From NCBI GenBank assembly GCA_964016885.1, contig OZ024743.1, positions 14,960,709 to 15,024,708 on the forward strand: a stretch of 64,000 bases of DNA, written 5' to 3'. The position numbers and the translations under genes were made by a program. The first letter of the stretch is position 1. Every line of letters starts with the position of its first letter. This DNA comes from Eledone cirrhosa (Eukaryota; Mollusca; Cephalopoda; Octopoda; Eledonidae). Of this stretch, positions 24,501-36,083 are shown one piece after another. The notes under the pieces were generated by a model. That model saw only the letters and a list, made by a program, of their open reading frames with translations. It had not been told where the DNA came from and made no database searches.

Positions 24501-25215
24501 AAAGGCTACAGAAGGAATGTGGTTGAAACACCACATTTACAAGGATGAGGCTAGCCCACTGTGCAGGTTCTGTGGAGAAAGAGAGGAGACTGTGGCTCAC
24601 ATTGTATCCGAGTGTAAACACCTAGCCCAGACTCACTATAAGGGCTGGAGACATGATGTGATGGGCAGGGTGATCCATTGGCACCTATACAAAGTAAACA
24701 ATTTACCACATTCTGAGAAGTTGTATGAGCATAAGCTAGAGGCGGTGATAGAAAACGATCAGGTGAAGGTGCTGTGGGATTTTAGGATACAGACTGACAA
24801 GAAACTGGAACACAATAGACCTGACCTAGTGGTTTTGGACAAAGAAAAAAGATCGTGCCTGATTGTGGATGTGGCCTGCCCATTCGACACGAGAGTGCCA
24901 GAGAAGGAGAGGGAGAAAATTAACCGATATCAGGACTTAAAGTGGGAGGTAAAAAGGATTTGGAACTGACATGAAATCAAAGTGATCCCGATAGTCATAG
25001 GTGCACAAGGGACTATCTCAAAAAGTTTCCAGGGATGATTAAAGAAAATTGGCTCCTTCACGCTTTTTGGAACGCTTCAAAAGGCATGCTTGCAGGGAAC
25101 AGCAAGAACCCTCCGATACGTCCTGAATATCTGAGGATGCAGGTAGTGGCTTGATATTCATCTCAACAAACTTTCCAGTTAACTAACATCAATGACTGAG
25201 ACTCAAAGAGTAATA
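21557..25215 (+). mobile_element. Dong/R4-like non-LTR retrotransposon, family B (defective)
   Basis: A second family, clearly related to A1/A2 in domain order but different in most residues. It is bounded by AAT tracts on both sides. Its 3' UTR ends 'caatgactgagactcaaag' and then (TAA)n. The same 3' UTR follows the truncated copy at 39716-40178, which defines the family's 3' end. The 5' boundary is less sure because no second full copy is present here. Confidence 0.8.
21820..25134 (+). pseudogene. Dong/R4-like ORF, family B: Myb-like, RT, CCHC, RLE (broken)
   Basis: An ATG at 21820 opens 40 codons and stops at 21940. The main homologous frame continues from about 21850 in another phase (WTKELNRTVMQCYL, Myb-like), so an early frameshift is likely. 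That frame ends at 23104 and the RT continues from 23101 in a third phase. RT motifs are NYRPITCLSV, WIDYKKAFDMVPH, GIFQGDSLSPLL and FMDD near 23732. A CCHC motif (CRFCGEREETVAHIVSEC) and a nuclease core (RPDLVVL, then IVDVACPFD) follow. In-frame TGA codons at 24967-24969 and 25036-25038 cut the tail; the truncated copy at 39716 has sense codons at both places. The final stop is at 25132-25134. Confidence 0.9.
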
Positions 25216-25241
25216 ACAATAATAATAATATTAATAATAAT
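25216..25241. repeat. (TAA)n junction
   Basis: TAA/AAT triplets, with one ATT interruption, join the 3' tail of Dong/R4-like copy B to the 3' tail of the opposite-strand Tx1-like copy 2. This is the same tail-to-tail arrangement as at 15471-15508. Confidence 0.9.
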
Positions 25242-25490
25242 GATTTCTTTATTAACCACAAGGGTTTACATAAAGTAGACATTAAGGACAGTGCAGGACA
25301 ATGCAGGACGGTACAAATGGGCATTTCTGCGTGTAAAAAACAAAAACAGAGGATGTAACAAAAATACCAATGAAAAATTCCCCAATAGGGGGGAGACTTC
25401 GGAGGGACATTTGTGGAGAAAGCCCAGTAAAAAGCCACAATGACCCTGACCACCAAGGCAAGTGCCCTCTCCCAGTTTTCCACCTTTAGT

Positions 25491-28400
25491 TTACATATAT
25501 ATACTCAGAGTCGGCCCATTCACTCGGGCCATTCTTGCTTCTCTCACCCATCTTTCAACAAAATGCTGGGAAGAGAGCACTTCCTTCTCTACTCTGATTT
25601 TCCTTTTCAAATGAAATTTGAAAAAGTCAATCAGAGCATCACCGAAGAGGTAAGTGCTCGTCTTCAGCCCTTTCAAACGTGTCCACCATACTATCTCTTT
25701 CGCCATGGCCACCAGACAGATAAAAACTGCCTGCCCTTCCCGGCTAAAGGAGGAGGGCGGGGCAATCCTCACGATGGACTCAGATGATAGCTGGATCCGT
25801 CCTAAACGCGACAGCAGGTGTTCGACATAAACCCACAAGTCAGCAATTTTCGGACACTGGACGAGTGCGTGCAGGACGGTTTCGTCGCCCTGCGCGCATC
25901 TCGGACATGTCCGGCTGACGGCACCTCCATGCCTGTAGATTTTATCCCGAACTGGCAAGGCTCCTCGGTAGCACTGCCAGGCCAGAGATTTCTGGAAGTT
26001 GTCCATAGGCCCCGGCCCGAAAGTTCTTCCGAAGAGATTGGCTAGTTGATTTTCGTCGACGCCTAGAGTTTCCCCAAGTACGTCGTCGCTCTTCCCCTCC
26101 ACTAATCCTCTATAGAACGCCGAGGTGGAGTTTCCACCGATCACATTGCCCGATTGGTCGAGGGCTGTGAGCGCCTGAAGACATTCCAGTCTCCATGCGC
26201 TCCCTCTCGGTCTTCGCTTGACCCAGGACTGCAGCTCCGTCAAGGAAACGAGCTGGGGAAAAACGCGTCTAGCAAACGGCGACCACACCTGATCACCGTC
26301 GAGGAAGAGGTGGAGATGTCGTAGCCTGAGCGCGTGCCTGCGCATCATCAGCCACGGCATGCCCAGCCCTCCACGTAGCGGGTGTTGACAACAGATGGAC
26401 CGCCTGACCATCGGAGCACGTCCCTTCCACAAAAAGCGAAAGAGCAAACGCTTCAGCGCAGTCAGGCGAGGCTTAGGACAAGGTACGACGGTCAGGTGGT
26501 AGCAGATGACAGACGCGATATACGCGTTAGCCACCTCCGCTCGACCTTTCAGGGATAGCTTCCTCTCCGCCCATTTCTGGGTGAAAGAAGCCACCCTGCT
26601 CGTCACCTCGTCCCAGTTTTTGTCCGTCTGGAGGTCCGGACCGAACCAGACCCCTAGCAATTTAACCGGTCCGTCCGTCCAGCGTCCGACGACGCTGTTG
26701 GACGGCATGGACCTGCCTCTCCAGGTGCCGAGCTGCAGGCCCACTGACTTTTCCTGGTTGATCATTGCTCCTGTCACCGCTTCGTATTCTCTTAGTGTAG
26801 TGCCGATCGCCTCGATGTGTTTGGCGTTCGACACCACTACGGTGACATCGTCCGCATATGCTGACACGGATCTTCCGCATCCTAGTTCGCGCGGGACTCC
26901 CCTCAACGTCTCCAGTTTGTGCAGTAATGGCTCGAGAATCAATACGTACAAGAGGGACGAGAGGGGACATCCTTGGCGGACCGAGCGCATGATGTTGAAC
27001 GGTTCCGACAGGTGACCGTTCACTCTCACCACAGAGCAGATGTCACTGTGCATGGCAGCGATCCAGCCTCTGAAGACGGGCCCAAAGCCAGCCGCCCTCA
27101 GGACTGCCGCTAGGTAACGATGGTCGACCCTATCGAAAGCTTTCGACTGATCTAAATTGATCAAGGACCCACCCGTGCCAGGTTCCCTAGCTACCCTCTC
27201 TACGATGTATCGCATGAGGTGGAGGTTGTCGTAGATGGATCTGTCGGGAATGGCGCATGTCTGCGCCTCTCCCACCAGACCACCAACGACAAGCGCCAAC
27301 CTCTTTGCTAGCACCTTGGCCAAAATCTTACACTCTGTGTTTAGCAGAGTTATGGGCCGGAAATTTTCTATGTTATCCCCCTTGTTCGGATCCTTTCTCA
27401 GCAGTGCCACCGCTCCTCGGCTCACAGAACTGGGAATTCTCCCGTTCTGTTGCCAGTTGCAGTAGACGTCCGCCAAGAGGCCTCCGAACAAGTCTGGCAT
27501 CTGTACGTAAAGTTCATCCAAACCAGGCGATTTACCCCTTGTGCAGCCAGTCATTGCCTCCCTTACTTCAGCGGCTGTTATCGGCTTTTCGCAACAATTC
27601 GCCTCAGTGGCCGAGAGCCGCGGCAGTCCGTCGAGGTAGACACTAAAGTCCATCCCTCTACCCGGCCCACCGCTGCCCCCGAACAGCTGAGCGAAGTGTC
27701 GCTGAAAAGCTTCACACATTTTCCCGGGATCGAGTAGCATGCGCCCGTCGTGGTCCACCAAAGACCGGATCGTGGCTTTGTTGCCACGACGCGCCTCTGC
27801 CACTCGGGCCCATTGAACGGCTTTCGTCCCCTCGTGTCTGAGAGCACGCACCCTTGCTCTGACAACGCAGCCTTCGTGCTTTGCATTGAAGAATTGGTCA
27901 AGGGCCAATTTCGCCGCAAGCACGTCGGTCGCAATGCCTTTGCTAAGCGCCTCGTCTAATTTTCTAACTAGTTCTTCCTCTGCTCTATTTTTCTCTATTG
28001 CTAAAGCCTTACTAAACCTAATCGATTCTATTCTAATCGCTCTTTTCAGAGCAAACCACCACTTGTTGTTGACGATGGCCCCCGTCAACGCCCGCTTAAC
28101 TAGTTCGCTAATCCGGTCTCTGTAGGCCTTGCGCGCTGGTAAGGACGCGTTTAGCTTCCAGTAGCCGGGTGCTCGTCTATGAAGCCAATCTAAGTCAAGC
28201 ACACAGATCACGAATTTGTGGTCCGTGTAGCTGACTATCTTGAATTGTGGACAGCCTATGCTAGACCTATCTATTTCCCTACAAAATACTCTATCTAGAT
28301 ATGATCTGGATGACCCTATGCGATTTGTCCAAGTCCACATTGGCACATTCGGGAAATCAATCGGTACCTGTCAGACAGTTCAAAACGCCTGAGCAGGTTG

Positions 28401-28897
28401 GTGAGGCTCTTGCAACATCCACCCCTATCCGCTAATCCTACACAGTCGCAGCGTGCATCTAAGATCCCGTTCCAGTCGCCCACTAACACTACAGAGCGGG
28501 ACGTTCCAAGAAAGGTCTCCAGACGCCGGAAGAAATCAGGCCGCCCTGCTCCTGTCGGGCCATAGACAGCCGCTAGCCTGAAAGCTTGCCGGTCTCCGCT
28601 GCTCACGTCCAGCACCACCAACTTACCCTCCGGGTCCAGGAAGATGGCCCGTATGGCGAGATCCAAACCTCTCCGAAAAAGCACAGCAACTCCTCCCCCC
28701 GATCCAGGACGGCTGGGAGATGCGTACACATCGTAGCCGCCGAAGATCGGTGCGAAGGCCCGTGCTTCGGAGATTCTGGTCTCGCTGATGGCCACTACAT
28801 CTATGTTTAGTGACATGAGGTCGTTGAGCAGGTGACCCTGCTTCCATGACGACGCCAAGCCACGCGCATTTATGCTGCCTATTCTGAGTGAGGTCAT
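25491..28897 (-). pseudogene. Tx1-like ORF2, nearly intact
   Basis: One frameshift separates the first about 180 residues (endonuclease: SINARG, ISETR, GDWNG) from a 951-codon frame. One C is missing at 28358 relative to copy 1. The long frame holds the rest of the endonuclease, the RT (INLDQSKAFDRVDH, RQGCPLSSLLYVL, SAYADD) and the C-terminal CCHC (CPRCAQGDETVLHALVQC). A 12-bp in-frame deletion near 27516 removes four residues (GLPY) from the conserved 'SPGLDGLPYELY' segment before the first RT motif, which could impair activity. No other stop is seen. The start codon at 28895-28897 matches copy 1. Confidence 0.92.
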
Positions 28898-28932
28898 GTT
28901 TAAAATAGAGTGGAAAAGATGGGAAAGACCAC

Positions 28933-30994
28933 TTACCGTACTTTTGGTAGAGGAGGGATGGTTTTTACATCCCTTTTAACTTGATCGTCTGGTGAAGGGA
29001 CCGTTGAATCGTCCCTTCCGCTGGTCGTCGGCTCTTCTAAGAGAATGTCTGAGTATACTCTTCGATTGACGGTTCCTCCTAGGTCCCTGAAATCACCAAC
29101 TGCGTTGGGGAATTTCGTTTTAATGTTTGTGTATTGTTTCTGTGCTATTTTTAGCAGTCTTATGTTAGTTGGCGTTTTGATTGGTGCTGGTATTATGTAG
29201 TCGTGTTGTGAAATGTCTGTGTGTTCAATTATGGAAGTCATTAGTTTCTTGTTGTGTGTATTTATTGCCGTGCATTTTTTTTTCTGGGGTTGGGGTGTGG
29301 TTCTGCTATTTTCTTGTCGTTGTTGCTGGGTGTGTGTGTTTTGTTGTTGTGTTTGCGATGTTGGTGCTTGTGGTGGTGGTGTTGGCGGTGGGGTTGTCGC
29401 CGGTGGTGATGGTGGTTCTGAAGTGGGTGGTGATGGTGTTGGTGGTGTTGCTGCTGTGAGTCTCTTTGCAGTAGCCTTTACCCTTGTTTCCATTTCTTTC
29501 CTCCCTTTTCAAAGGCGACGATGCGCTGCTTTTGCGTGTGTGCCTTCTTACGACCTTTTGCCATCCCTCTCCCACCTCACACTCCATGTCTGATTATGTG
29601 AGGTCGGGGAGGGGTACCAGCTCCACTCTTTCACTTGTTGTTGTTTGTGATGTTTGCACTGGAGTCTCTGTTGCAGCTGCATTTGGTATTGCTGTTGTTG
29701 TTGTTAATACTTCCACTGCTGCTGCTGTTTTTGATTTCCGTGGCGTGGGTATGGGTGCCACGGATCTATCGTTCCTGGTTGCCGCTTGTCCTGTTGCAGG
29801 TAGCCGAGGAGCCGGTTTCGGAAGGAGGGGGGTTTTCTTCTTTCTCAGGGTCTTCTCGTTGCAGAAGGCCCTGAGGTGAGTCTTCGATCCACAGCGAAAG
29901 CATTTCGGGCGTTTGCCCTCAACACTTATGGGCAGTTGAGTGCCGTTATCGAAGTCTCTCACATCCGGGATAGCTTCGATGCACTGCTGGTTGGTTTGGA
30001 TTAACATCTCAATGGAGGTGCCGACCTAATCTTCTCTTACTTTTTTCTGTACTTGCAGTACAGTTGTTTTGTCCTCTATTCCGACGAGGACAGACGCGGC
30101 CAGCCAAGAAGGGGCCATCCCGGGTGGGACGTGGGTCAGTTTGACCCTCACAATTTTTGGCCCGCAGTAGGAGGGGATCAACACCATTTCCTCGCTCCTT
30201 AGGGTCACTAAGGATTGAGCCTTTGCCTCCTGGGGTGTGGCAAAAAGTACGTCTACGGTGGCATATTTCTTGCCTCGGGTGATGTGCGTTTTCCGCTGCC
30301 ACACGTACCCTAAGGCTTTTTGTATTGCAGCCTCTGTGGCTCTTTCAACCCTACGGGATTTTGTTCTTACTGTACGGTACGTGACCGTACAGTGCTGTTG
30401 GGTTTCGAAAAATGTTTCGGCTGTCTTGCAGATTGCTCGGTGTCCGGTTTCCGTCACCATCTTCTTCGCTTCCTCTAATTCCTCATTTGTTATGAGGATG
30501 GTTTCCAGGGTCTTTGCGATACCTGCAAACGAGATTGGTTTTTCTTTGCTGCTGTTGTTGTTGTTGTTGTCGTCAGAGCTGCTGTTACTTCTGTTGTTGC
30601 TGCAGGTACTACGACTACTGCCGCCGCCGCTGTTGCTGTGGTTGTTGTTGTTGCTGCTGCTGCTGTTGTTGTTTATACTGCTGCTGATCCTGTTGCGGCT
30701 GCTACTGTTGTTTTCCTTGTCACTGTTGCTGTTGTTATTACGGCTGCTACTGCTATTATTCCTGACGTCAGACGAATGAAATGGATTTTCGTATTTCCCG
30801 CACACCTTTTTCGTCGTTGTCGTCGTCGTCGTGGAGAAATCTTGCTCGCTTTGCACGTGATTTTTCTTTTCTGGCGTCGCTTACGAAAGAGAAGGGAGGG
30901 AGAGAGACAATCTTCTCTCTGCTGTAGTGACGATTGAGGAAGAAAAAGACGGAATCAGTGGGAGTGACCTATGAAAATTATTTTTCGTAGCCAT
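28933..30994 (-). pseudogene. Tx1-like ORF1, broken copy
   Basis: Homologue of the intact ORF1 at 19226-21322. Starting from the matching ATG at 30994, a CAA-to-TAA stop occurs near 30888. Further stops lie near 30028 (TGG to TAG) and 29596 (GAA to TAA). A frameshift near 29490 separates the proline-rich tail. The serine/asparagine-rich region, the conserved domain and the zinc knuckle (CFRCGSKTHLRAFC) are still readable in pieces. Confidence 0.9.
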
Positions 30995-31223
30995 GTTTTT
31001 TTTTTGTTTAAAATAAATATTGGGCACAAAACCCCAATAGGCGGTTATTTAACCCCGAAAGGCCAAATAACGGGCAGAAAGACCCCTCTCACGAGGAGGA
31101 GGGTGTTTATGTCTACAAGTTGGTTAAAGTTTTAAACAATTTACAATTGTTATAGCGGTCAAAATTTACAATAACTTACAGAGCCGAGCCTCCGTCAACC
31201 ATAGCATTCAATAATAATAATAA

Positions 31224-31410
31224 TAATTGTTTCTACTTTAGGCACAAGGCCAGCAATTACCAGTGCATTACTGGTACTTTATTTTATCGACCCCGTAAGG
31301 ATGAAAGGCAAAGTCAACCTCGGCGGGATTTGAACTCAGATGGTAAAGGGACGTAACTATGCTGGAAAGCATGGCGTCCGACCCTCTACCGATACTGCCA
31401 ATCCACTGTC
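31224..31410 (-). mobile_element. tRNA-derived SINE at the end of the TAA chain
   Basis: Minus strand: head 'ggattggcagtatcggtaga', 'gagttcaaatcccgccg' (box B), body and tail 'ggccttgtgcctaaag'. Its 3' end adjoins the (AAT)n tract at 31211-31223, which also forms the flank of Tx1-like copy 2. It is close to consensus and therefore fairly young. Confidence 0.9.
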
Positions 31411-31412
31411 CT

Positions 31413-32321
31413 CCACCTTCTCAGGAAGAGACAAGCCCAGCTCACTCCATTGCTGCAGAACTTCACCCAACTCCTTGTTGGAACTAGTCCATGTTGGAGA
31501 GGAGAGGATGCTGCTCACCGGGGTGGAGGAAAGGAAGCAGGGGAGAATAATAATAATAATGGTTAGGATATTTATTCACCTTTTGTAAACAGTAAACACT
31601 TTCTGATTCAGACAGTCATATTGGTGGTTGCTCCTCTGAAGATGAGCTTAACTTGTCCACCATATTTACTTATAGCAGACAAATTAAGTACATAATAAAG
31701 ACTCTTACACAATTACATTTAAATAACCACTCCAAAATAAGATAGCAATTTGAGTGAAATCTACGAATACAGAGATTCACCTTCCAAATTCCTGTTAAAA
31801 ATAGATGGCCAAAAGTATCTCAAATACTTGATACATTAAACTGCGATTTATCAAATTTTACATATTCTTATTTTTAAAGTGAAATCTAGAAAAAAAATGA
31901 AATGTTTTATTTTTAAACGAAACAAAATAAAATTATCCAAAGTTTCCATCTCGATTTTGGTAACAAAGCATTAATGGCTCAACAAATATTTCTGATCCAT
32001 CAGCAGATATATAATTAACAATTCTCTTTCGAGGACTTTATATATCCTTCGGATTTTTATGTATTCATTTATTTCTTTATTATCTATTTATTTATTTGTT
32101 TGTTTTAACTTGTGTAACTCTGTTTTTTTAAAGAAAATACTCAAATATATTCCTAGGATAAAATTACATAACAGTAATATAGAATACAATATTTACCTTT
32201 ACTCAAACAACCAGAAAAAGAAAGCAGTATTTGAAAGGAGCACTCTAAATGTCATACATAAGAGGAAGAGTAAGGAAAGTGCCAGGAATATTAATCAATA
32301 TTAGAAAGAAATGGGGAACGC
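31413..32321. other. Spacer without recognisable gene
   Basis: Contains a short (AAT)n at 31547-31560 and AT-rich sequence. The part near 31900-32060 read on the minus strand has phrases ('gatggatcagaaatatttg') that look repetitive, but I cannot place them in a family. Confidence 0.4.
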
Positions 32322-32530
32322 TTTACACGTTGGTCAGAGCGGTGTTTCGCTGCGCTCCGCGGACAATTGCAAGTAACAGTTGATGCAAGAGCCACCCCAA
32401 GTCTCCGGTCTTTTTTCTCAGATGGGCTGCTGTCATTCCTACTTCAGCAAGGAGGTCAGCTATACGGTTTCCAAGGACGCCCGAGGTCTCGATGGTGAGC
32501 GGTGCAAATGGCAAGCGGGCAGACAAGCCG
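32322..32530 (-). pseudogene. Fragment of an RLE-type LINE C-terminus
   Basis: The minus-strand frame reads PLTIETSGVLGNR, then a segment ending TGDLGWLLHQLLLAIVRGAQ. This resembles the extreme C-terminal region (PIAIET-G, then an 'LLQR-S-A-QRGN' pattern) of the YLDD-type LINE with a restriction-like endonuclease, also seen as a decayed copy at 47205-49195. No RT remains. Assignment is by motif pattern only. Confidence 0.5.
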
Positions 32531-32815
32531 TGGCTTTTTATGTTTTATTGTCCTCTTTGTTAACCGCCGTGGTACCGAGTTTTTTTTTACCGAGAACGAC
32601 TAAGTTCAAGGTGGAAAGATGTCGAATGTGATAAGGGTAATTCTGTCGTGGCGGTTGGCCATCTCCACAGTCGAGAACTGCTGACACTAGTTGTGTGGGG
32701 GCTAGCTGCGTCATTAATACCGAATGTGTATATCATTGAATTAACAGCAATTACCGCTCGATTAATGTTTTACATCTCTCCAAATCACACTCCCAATATT
32801 ATTATTAAAGAAAAG

Positions 32816-32994
32816 GGCGGTGGATTGGCAGTATCGGTAGACGGTGCTTTTACGCATAGAGTTACGGCGCTTGTCATTCTGAGATCAAATCCCGCCAAGG
32901 TTAACTTTGCCTTTCATCCTTACGGGGGTCGATAAAATAAAGTACCAGTAATAAAAACTGGGTAATTGCTGGCCTTGTGCCTAAAGTAGAAACA
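32816..32994 (+). mobile_element. tRNA-derived SINE, first of tandem pair
   Basis: Full-length copy with head 'ggattggcagtatcggtaga', box B-like 'gagatcaaatcccgcc', body and tail. It is bounded by 'attattaaagaaaag' at 32801-32815 and 32995-33009, a 15-bp perfect duplication. Confidence 0.92.
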
Positions 32995-33009
32995 ATTATT
33001 AAAGAAAAG

Positions 33010-33200
33010 GGCGGTGAATTGGCAGTATCGGTAGAGGGTCGGACGCCATGCTTTGACGCAGAGAATTACAGCCCTTGCCATTCTGAGTTCAAATCCCGCC
33101 GAGGTTAACTTTGCCTTTCATCCTAACGTGGGTCGATAAAATAAAGTACCAGTAATACACTGGGATCATTGCTGGCCTTGTGCCTATTGTAGAAACAATT
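33010..33200 (+). mobile_element. tRNA-derived SINE, second of tandem pair
   Basis: Full-length copy bounded by the same 15-bp repeat, at 32995-33009 and 33201-33215. Three copies of one target repeat separate two SINEs, so the second arrival used, or was duplicated with, the first one's target sequence. Confidence 0.92.
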
Positions 33201-33215
33201 ATTATTAAAGAAAAG

Positions 33216-34540
33216 ATAATATAAAACTATTTGCGTATTTTTAATAATCAAGAATACTATTCCGCAATGTAAGACAATTCAGCATAAAAAGTCTATTTTT
33301 AATGACAGAACCAAAATCTCAGTTCTGGTTGTTATTACGTACATGGTGTTCTCTCAGAAAAACGGTCGATTGTTATAGAGGAATTAAAGTATTACAATCT
33401 ATTGTTTGAATTGATATATGAATTTTAAGAAATCCATGAAAATTACCATTTAGATATAACGATAAAATAATTATAGAAAATGATACCAAACTTTATCCGA
33501 TACGATGTGGGCATGTTTCATTAAATGCATGAAATATTATGTAAAAAGAAGCAACAAGTTAACAACAATGGTAGATGGAACAAGCCTATATAAAAATTTC
33601 CCTCGTTGAAAATTCAGCCAATTTTCGCTGAAAATTCAGTCAATTTTCTTTGAAAATTTAGTCAATTTTTGCTGAAAATTCAGCCAATTTTTGTTGAAAA
33701 TTTAGCCAATTAATGCTCTGCATCTGCGGAGGGTCAACTTACCAAACCATACAAAGATCAGTTTCCCGAAATATCATTCAGCAGAAAGTGAAAATTTAGT
33801 TATTGGGAATACGCTTTTTGGCTATGACACATAGCAGTAATTGCCATGACCACACACGCAGCACCAAATTATGCAATATTAATCAGGGGATTCCTAGAAG
33901 ATATGCTGTATACACTATTAGCGGAAGTATTTAATCTCCTTCTGGTTTCAATATTATATGTTCAAATTCCAGTGTATATCCACATAAAAACAACTTTGCA
34001 CTTATAAACATTAACGAGTTGTACACGTCTGCATGGGTACACGCTTGTAATTATATATATCTATAAGAATGTGAGTGTGATAGTGTCTGCAAACATGCAT
34101 CTGGGTATGTATTTAGAAATACATAAGTCAGTGTATAGGCGTACGGAATAGTTACCAGAAACAGATAGTAACTGCACGTTTACACCTCATTGCATGCATG
34201 TATAATTGTGTTTATATATAGGTATTTATTGCACTGCACTCGTGCATGTATGAGTTGTCATTCTAGAAATTCATTTCCACCACCGCATCCTCGCCCCACC
34301 AAAAAAGCAAAACAAAACAAAAAACAGCTGAATTGCCGCCTCTTGCTCACAATGCCATATAAACTATTCCTGTGAATTCCATGCATTGCAGAACTTGACG
34401 TAACATTGTTATAAATAAAACTACACATAAGCAACTCTCTAAATTATAACACTCTTTGACGAAACCTCCATAAACGTTGGCCATAATAACAAAACATTTG
34501 TCAATCTAGAGGGGAAATACTAATTGGATAAAAACACTTT
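33216..34540. other. Spacer with short tandem repeat
   Basis: AT-rich sequence with no gene. It contains the 25-bp tandem repeat listed separately. Confidence 0.5.
33603..33714. repeat. Degenerate tandem repeat, about 25-bp unit, five copies
   Basis: The phrase 'gctgaaaattcagccaattt' recurs with small changes (c/t, gctg/tttg) in direct order. The unit itself contains the inverted pair 'ctgaaaattcag', so each unit can form a small hairpin. Confidence 0.85.
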
Positions 34541-35145
34541 CCTTTCAAACATATATACATACGTATATACATACACACACATACATATAAATATATATGT
34601 ATAACATACCTATATATGTATATACATGTATATATGTATATATATGTGCATATATACATATATACATTTTTTTTCCTTATAATAAAATACAATCTAATGT
34701 TTCCTGCTATGCTTGATTAATTTGAGAACATAGAAAGAAACAAGGCATCACAGTTCTTTCACCAGAAAATACCTCACCATATGTTTGACTTATCCTACAC
34801 AACACAAAATAAATTTATTTCCTACTAATCTCTCATGCGTATTTCACTACATAAATGAATGTTTTCCTAAATAAGAGCCTTTGTTTATTAAAATATGTTA
34901 TGTAAAAGTCTAATTTGCTATGAAGAAAACAACACGTATTTCCGCATATGTCGGCACTATGCAATTACAAAATTTTATAATTAAACAAAACAATAACACT
35001 GAATATTTCATTCCAAGTGTTACCAGATCTGCGTTCCGCAAATAAACATGTAGGAATAGAATCTACCAACCCAAACGGATGAAGCAGCCAAACTGAAGTT
35101 TCGAAATCATTGAAAAATGTGAGTCCGTAATTTTATATGGATGTA

Positions 35146-35218
<73 letters not shown>

Positions 35219-35220
35219 CG
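34540..35220. repeat. TA-rich microsatellites with AT-rich spacer
   Basis: TA/TACA tract at 34545-34665 and a long (TA)n at 35140-35217. Between them is AT-rich DNA without recognised features. Confidence 0.8.
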
Positions 35221-35907
35221 AACTCGCTGCCTAACTATGGAAACAACTTGCCGTACTTTAAAACTATCCACAACGCAGAGTACACACAACTGGATTACCT
35301 ATAACGATAAATTGTTACCCCATATATATATATATATGAGTGTGTGTGTGTGTCTGTGTGTGTCTGCGCGTACCAATATCTGTAGGGGTGAAAAGGAAAA
35401 AGGAAAACAAGATAAGTGTCTGAAAAGAGGTCACTCTTTTCATGACGTTTTCTTTAGGAGGTATGTCAAATTTGGGCATTGAAACCTTGAGTAGCGTCTT
35501 TGTAAGGTGGTCTCTTAGGTAATGCCTTATTGTTGGTTGCTCAGGTTCTTACGCTGGAGATGTCTTACAGTGTTGCTGCTCACTACCAGTGAACTGAGGT
35601 ACCCTCCTTATTTTTCAACTAACCTATGGAGTATTCCTCTTGTTCCAAGCAATGCACATTTTTCGTATTCGTTTCATCTGTAGTGCAATCCTTATTTGTT
35701 TAATTTACTTCTCAAGAACTTTAAGCACTATTACCAATATTCCAACATACTATTGGTATTACAACCACATTTTTCATTGACCACAACTGCTTAAACTCTC
35801 AAGCTAACCTTTCATATATATCAATTATCGAATATAGTGTCATCAGCTGGACAACACTGTTTGGTTTCATTCTCCATCAATACAAATCACGTCATGTTAT
35901 TTTCTGG
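35220..35907. other. Spacer without recognisable gene
   Basis: A short TA/TG tract lies at 35322-35365. Nothing else was recognised. Confidence 0.4.
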
Positions 35908-36083
35908 CCGTATCGGTAGAGGGTTGGATATGCTTTCCAGCATAGTTGCGTCCCTTTACGATCTGAGTTCAAATCCCGCCGAGGTTAACTTTGCCTTTCA
36001 TCCTTACGGGGGTCGATAAAATAAAGTACCAGTAATACACTGGATAATTGCTGGCCTTGTGTCAAAAGTAGAAACAGTTATTC
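35908..36083 (+). mobile_element. tRNA-derived SINE
   Basis: Begins within the head ('ggccgtatcggtagaggg'), with 'gagttcaaatcccgcc' box B, body and tail 'ggccttgtgtcaaaag'. Close to consensus. No clear target duplication found. Confidence 0.88.

Larger units (their letters stand above)
25242..31204 (-). mobile_element. Tx1-like (L1-group) non-LTR retrotransposon, copy 2
   Basis: Aligns with copy 1 over its whole length, from the 5' end ('ccat' near 31200) to the AATAAA plus (ATT)n tail at 25242. Similarity is high, with differences mostly single bases and small indels. ORF2 is nearly intact and ORF1 is broken, the reverse of copy 1. The two copies lie in the same orientation about 9.7 kb apart with Dong/R4-like copy B between them. 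Confidence 0.88.

Noticed and set aside
31985..32010. Minus-strand 'ctgatggatcagaaa' as a ribozyme core
   Set aside because: The spacer between the two core segments is too short for stem II, and the first segment has a mismatch.
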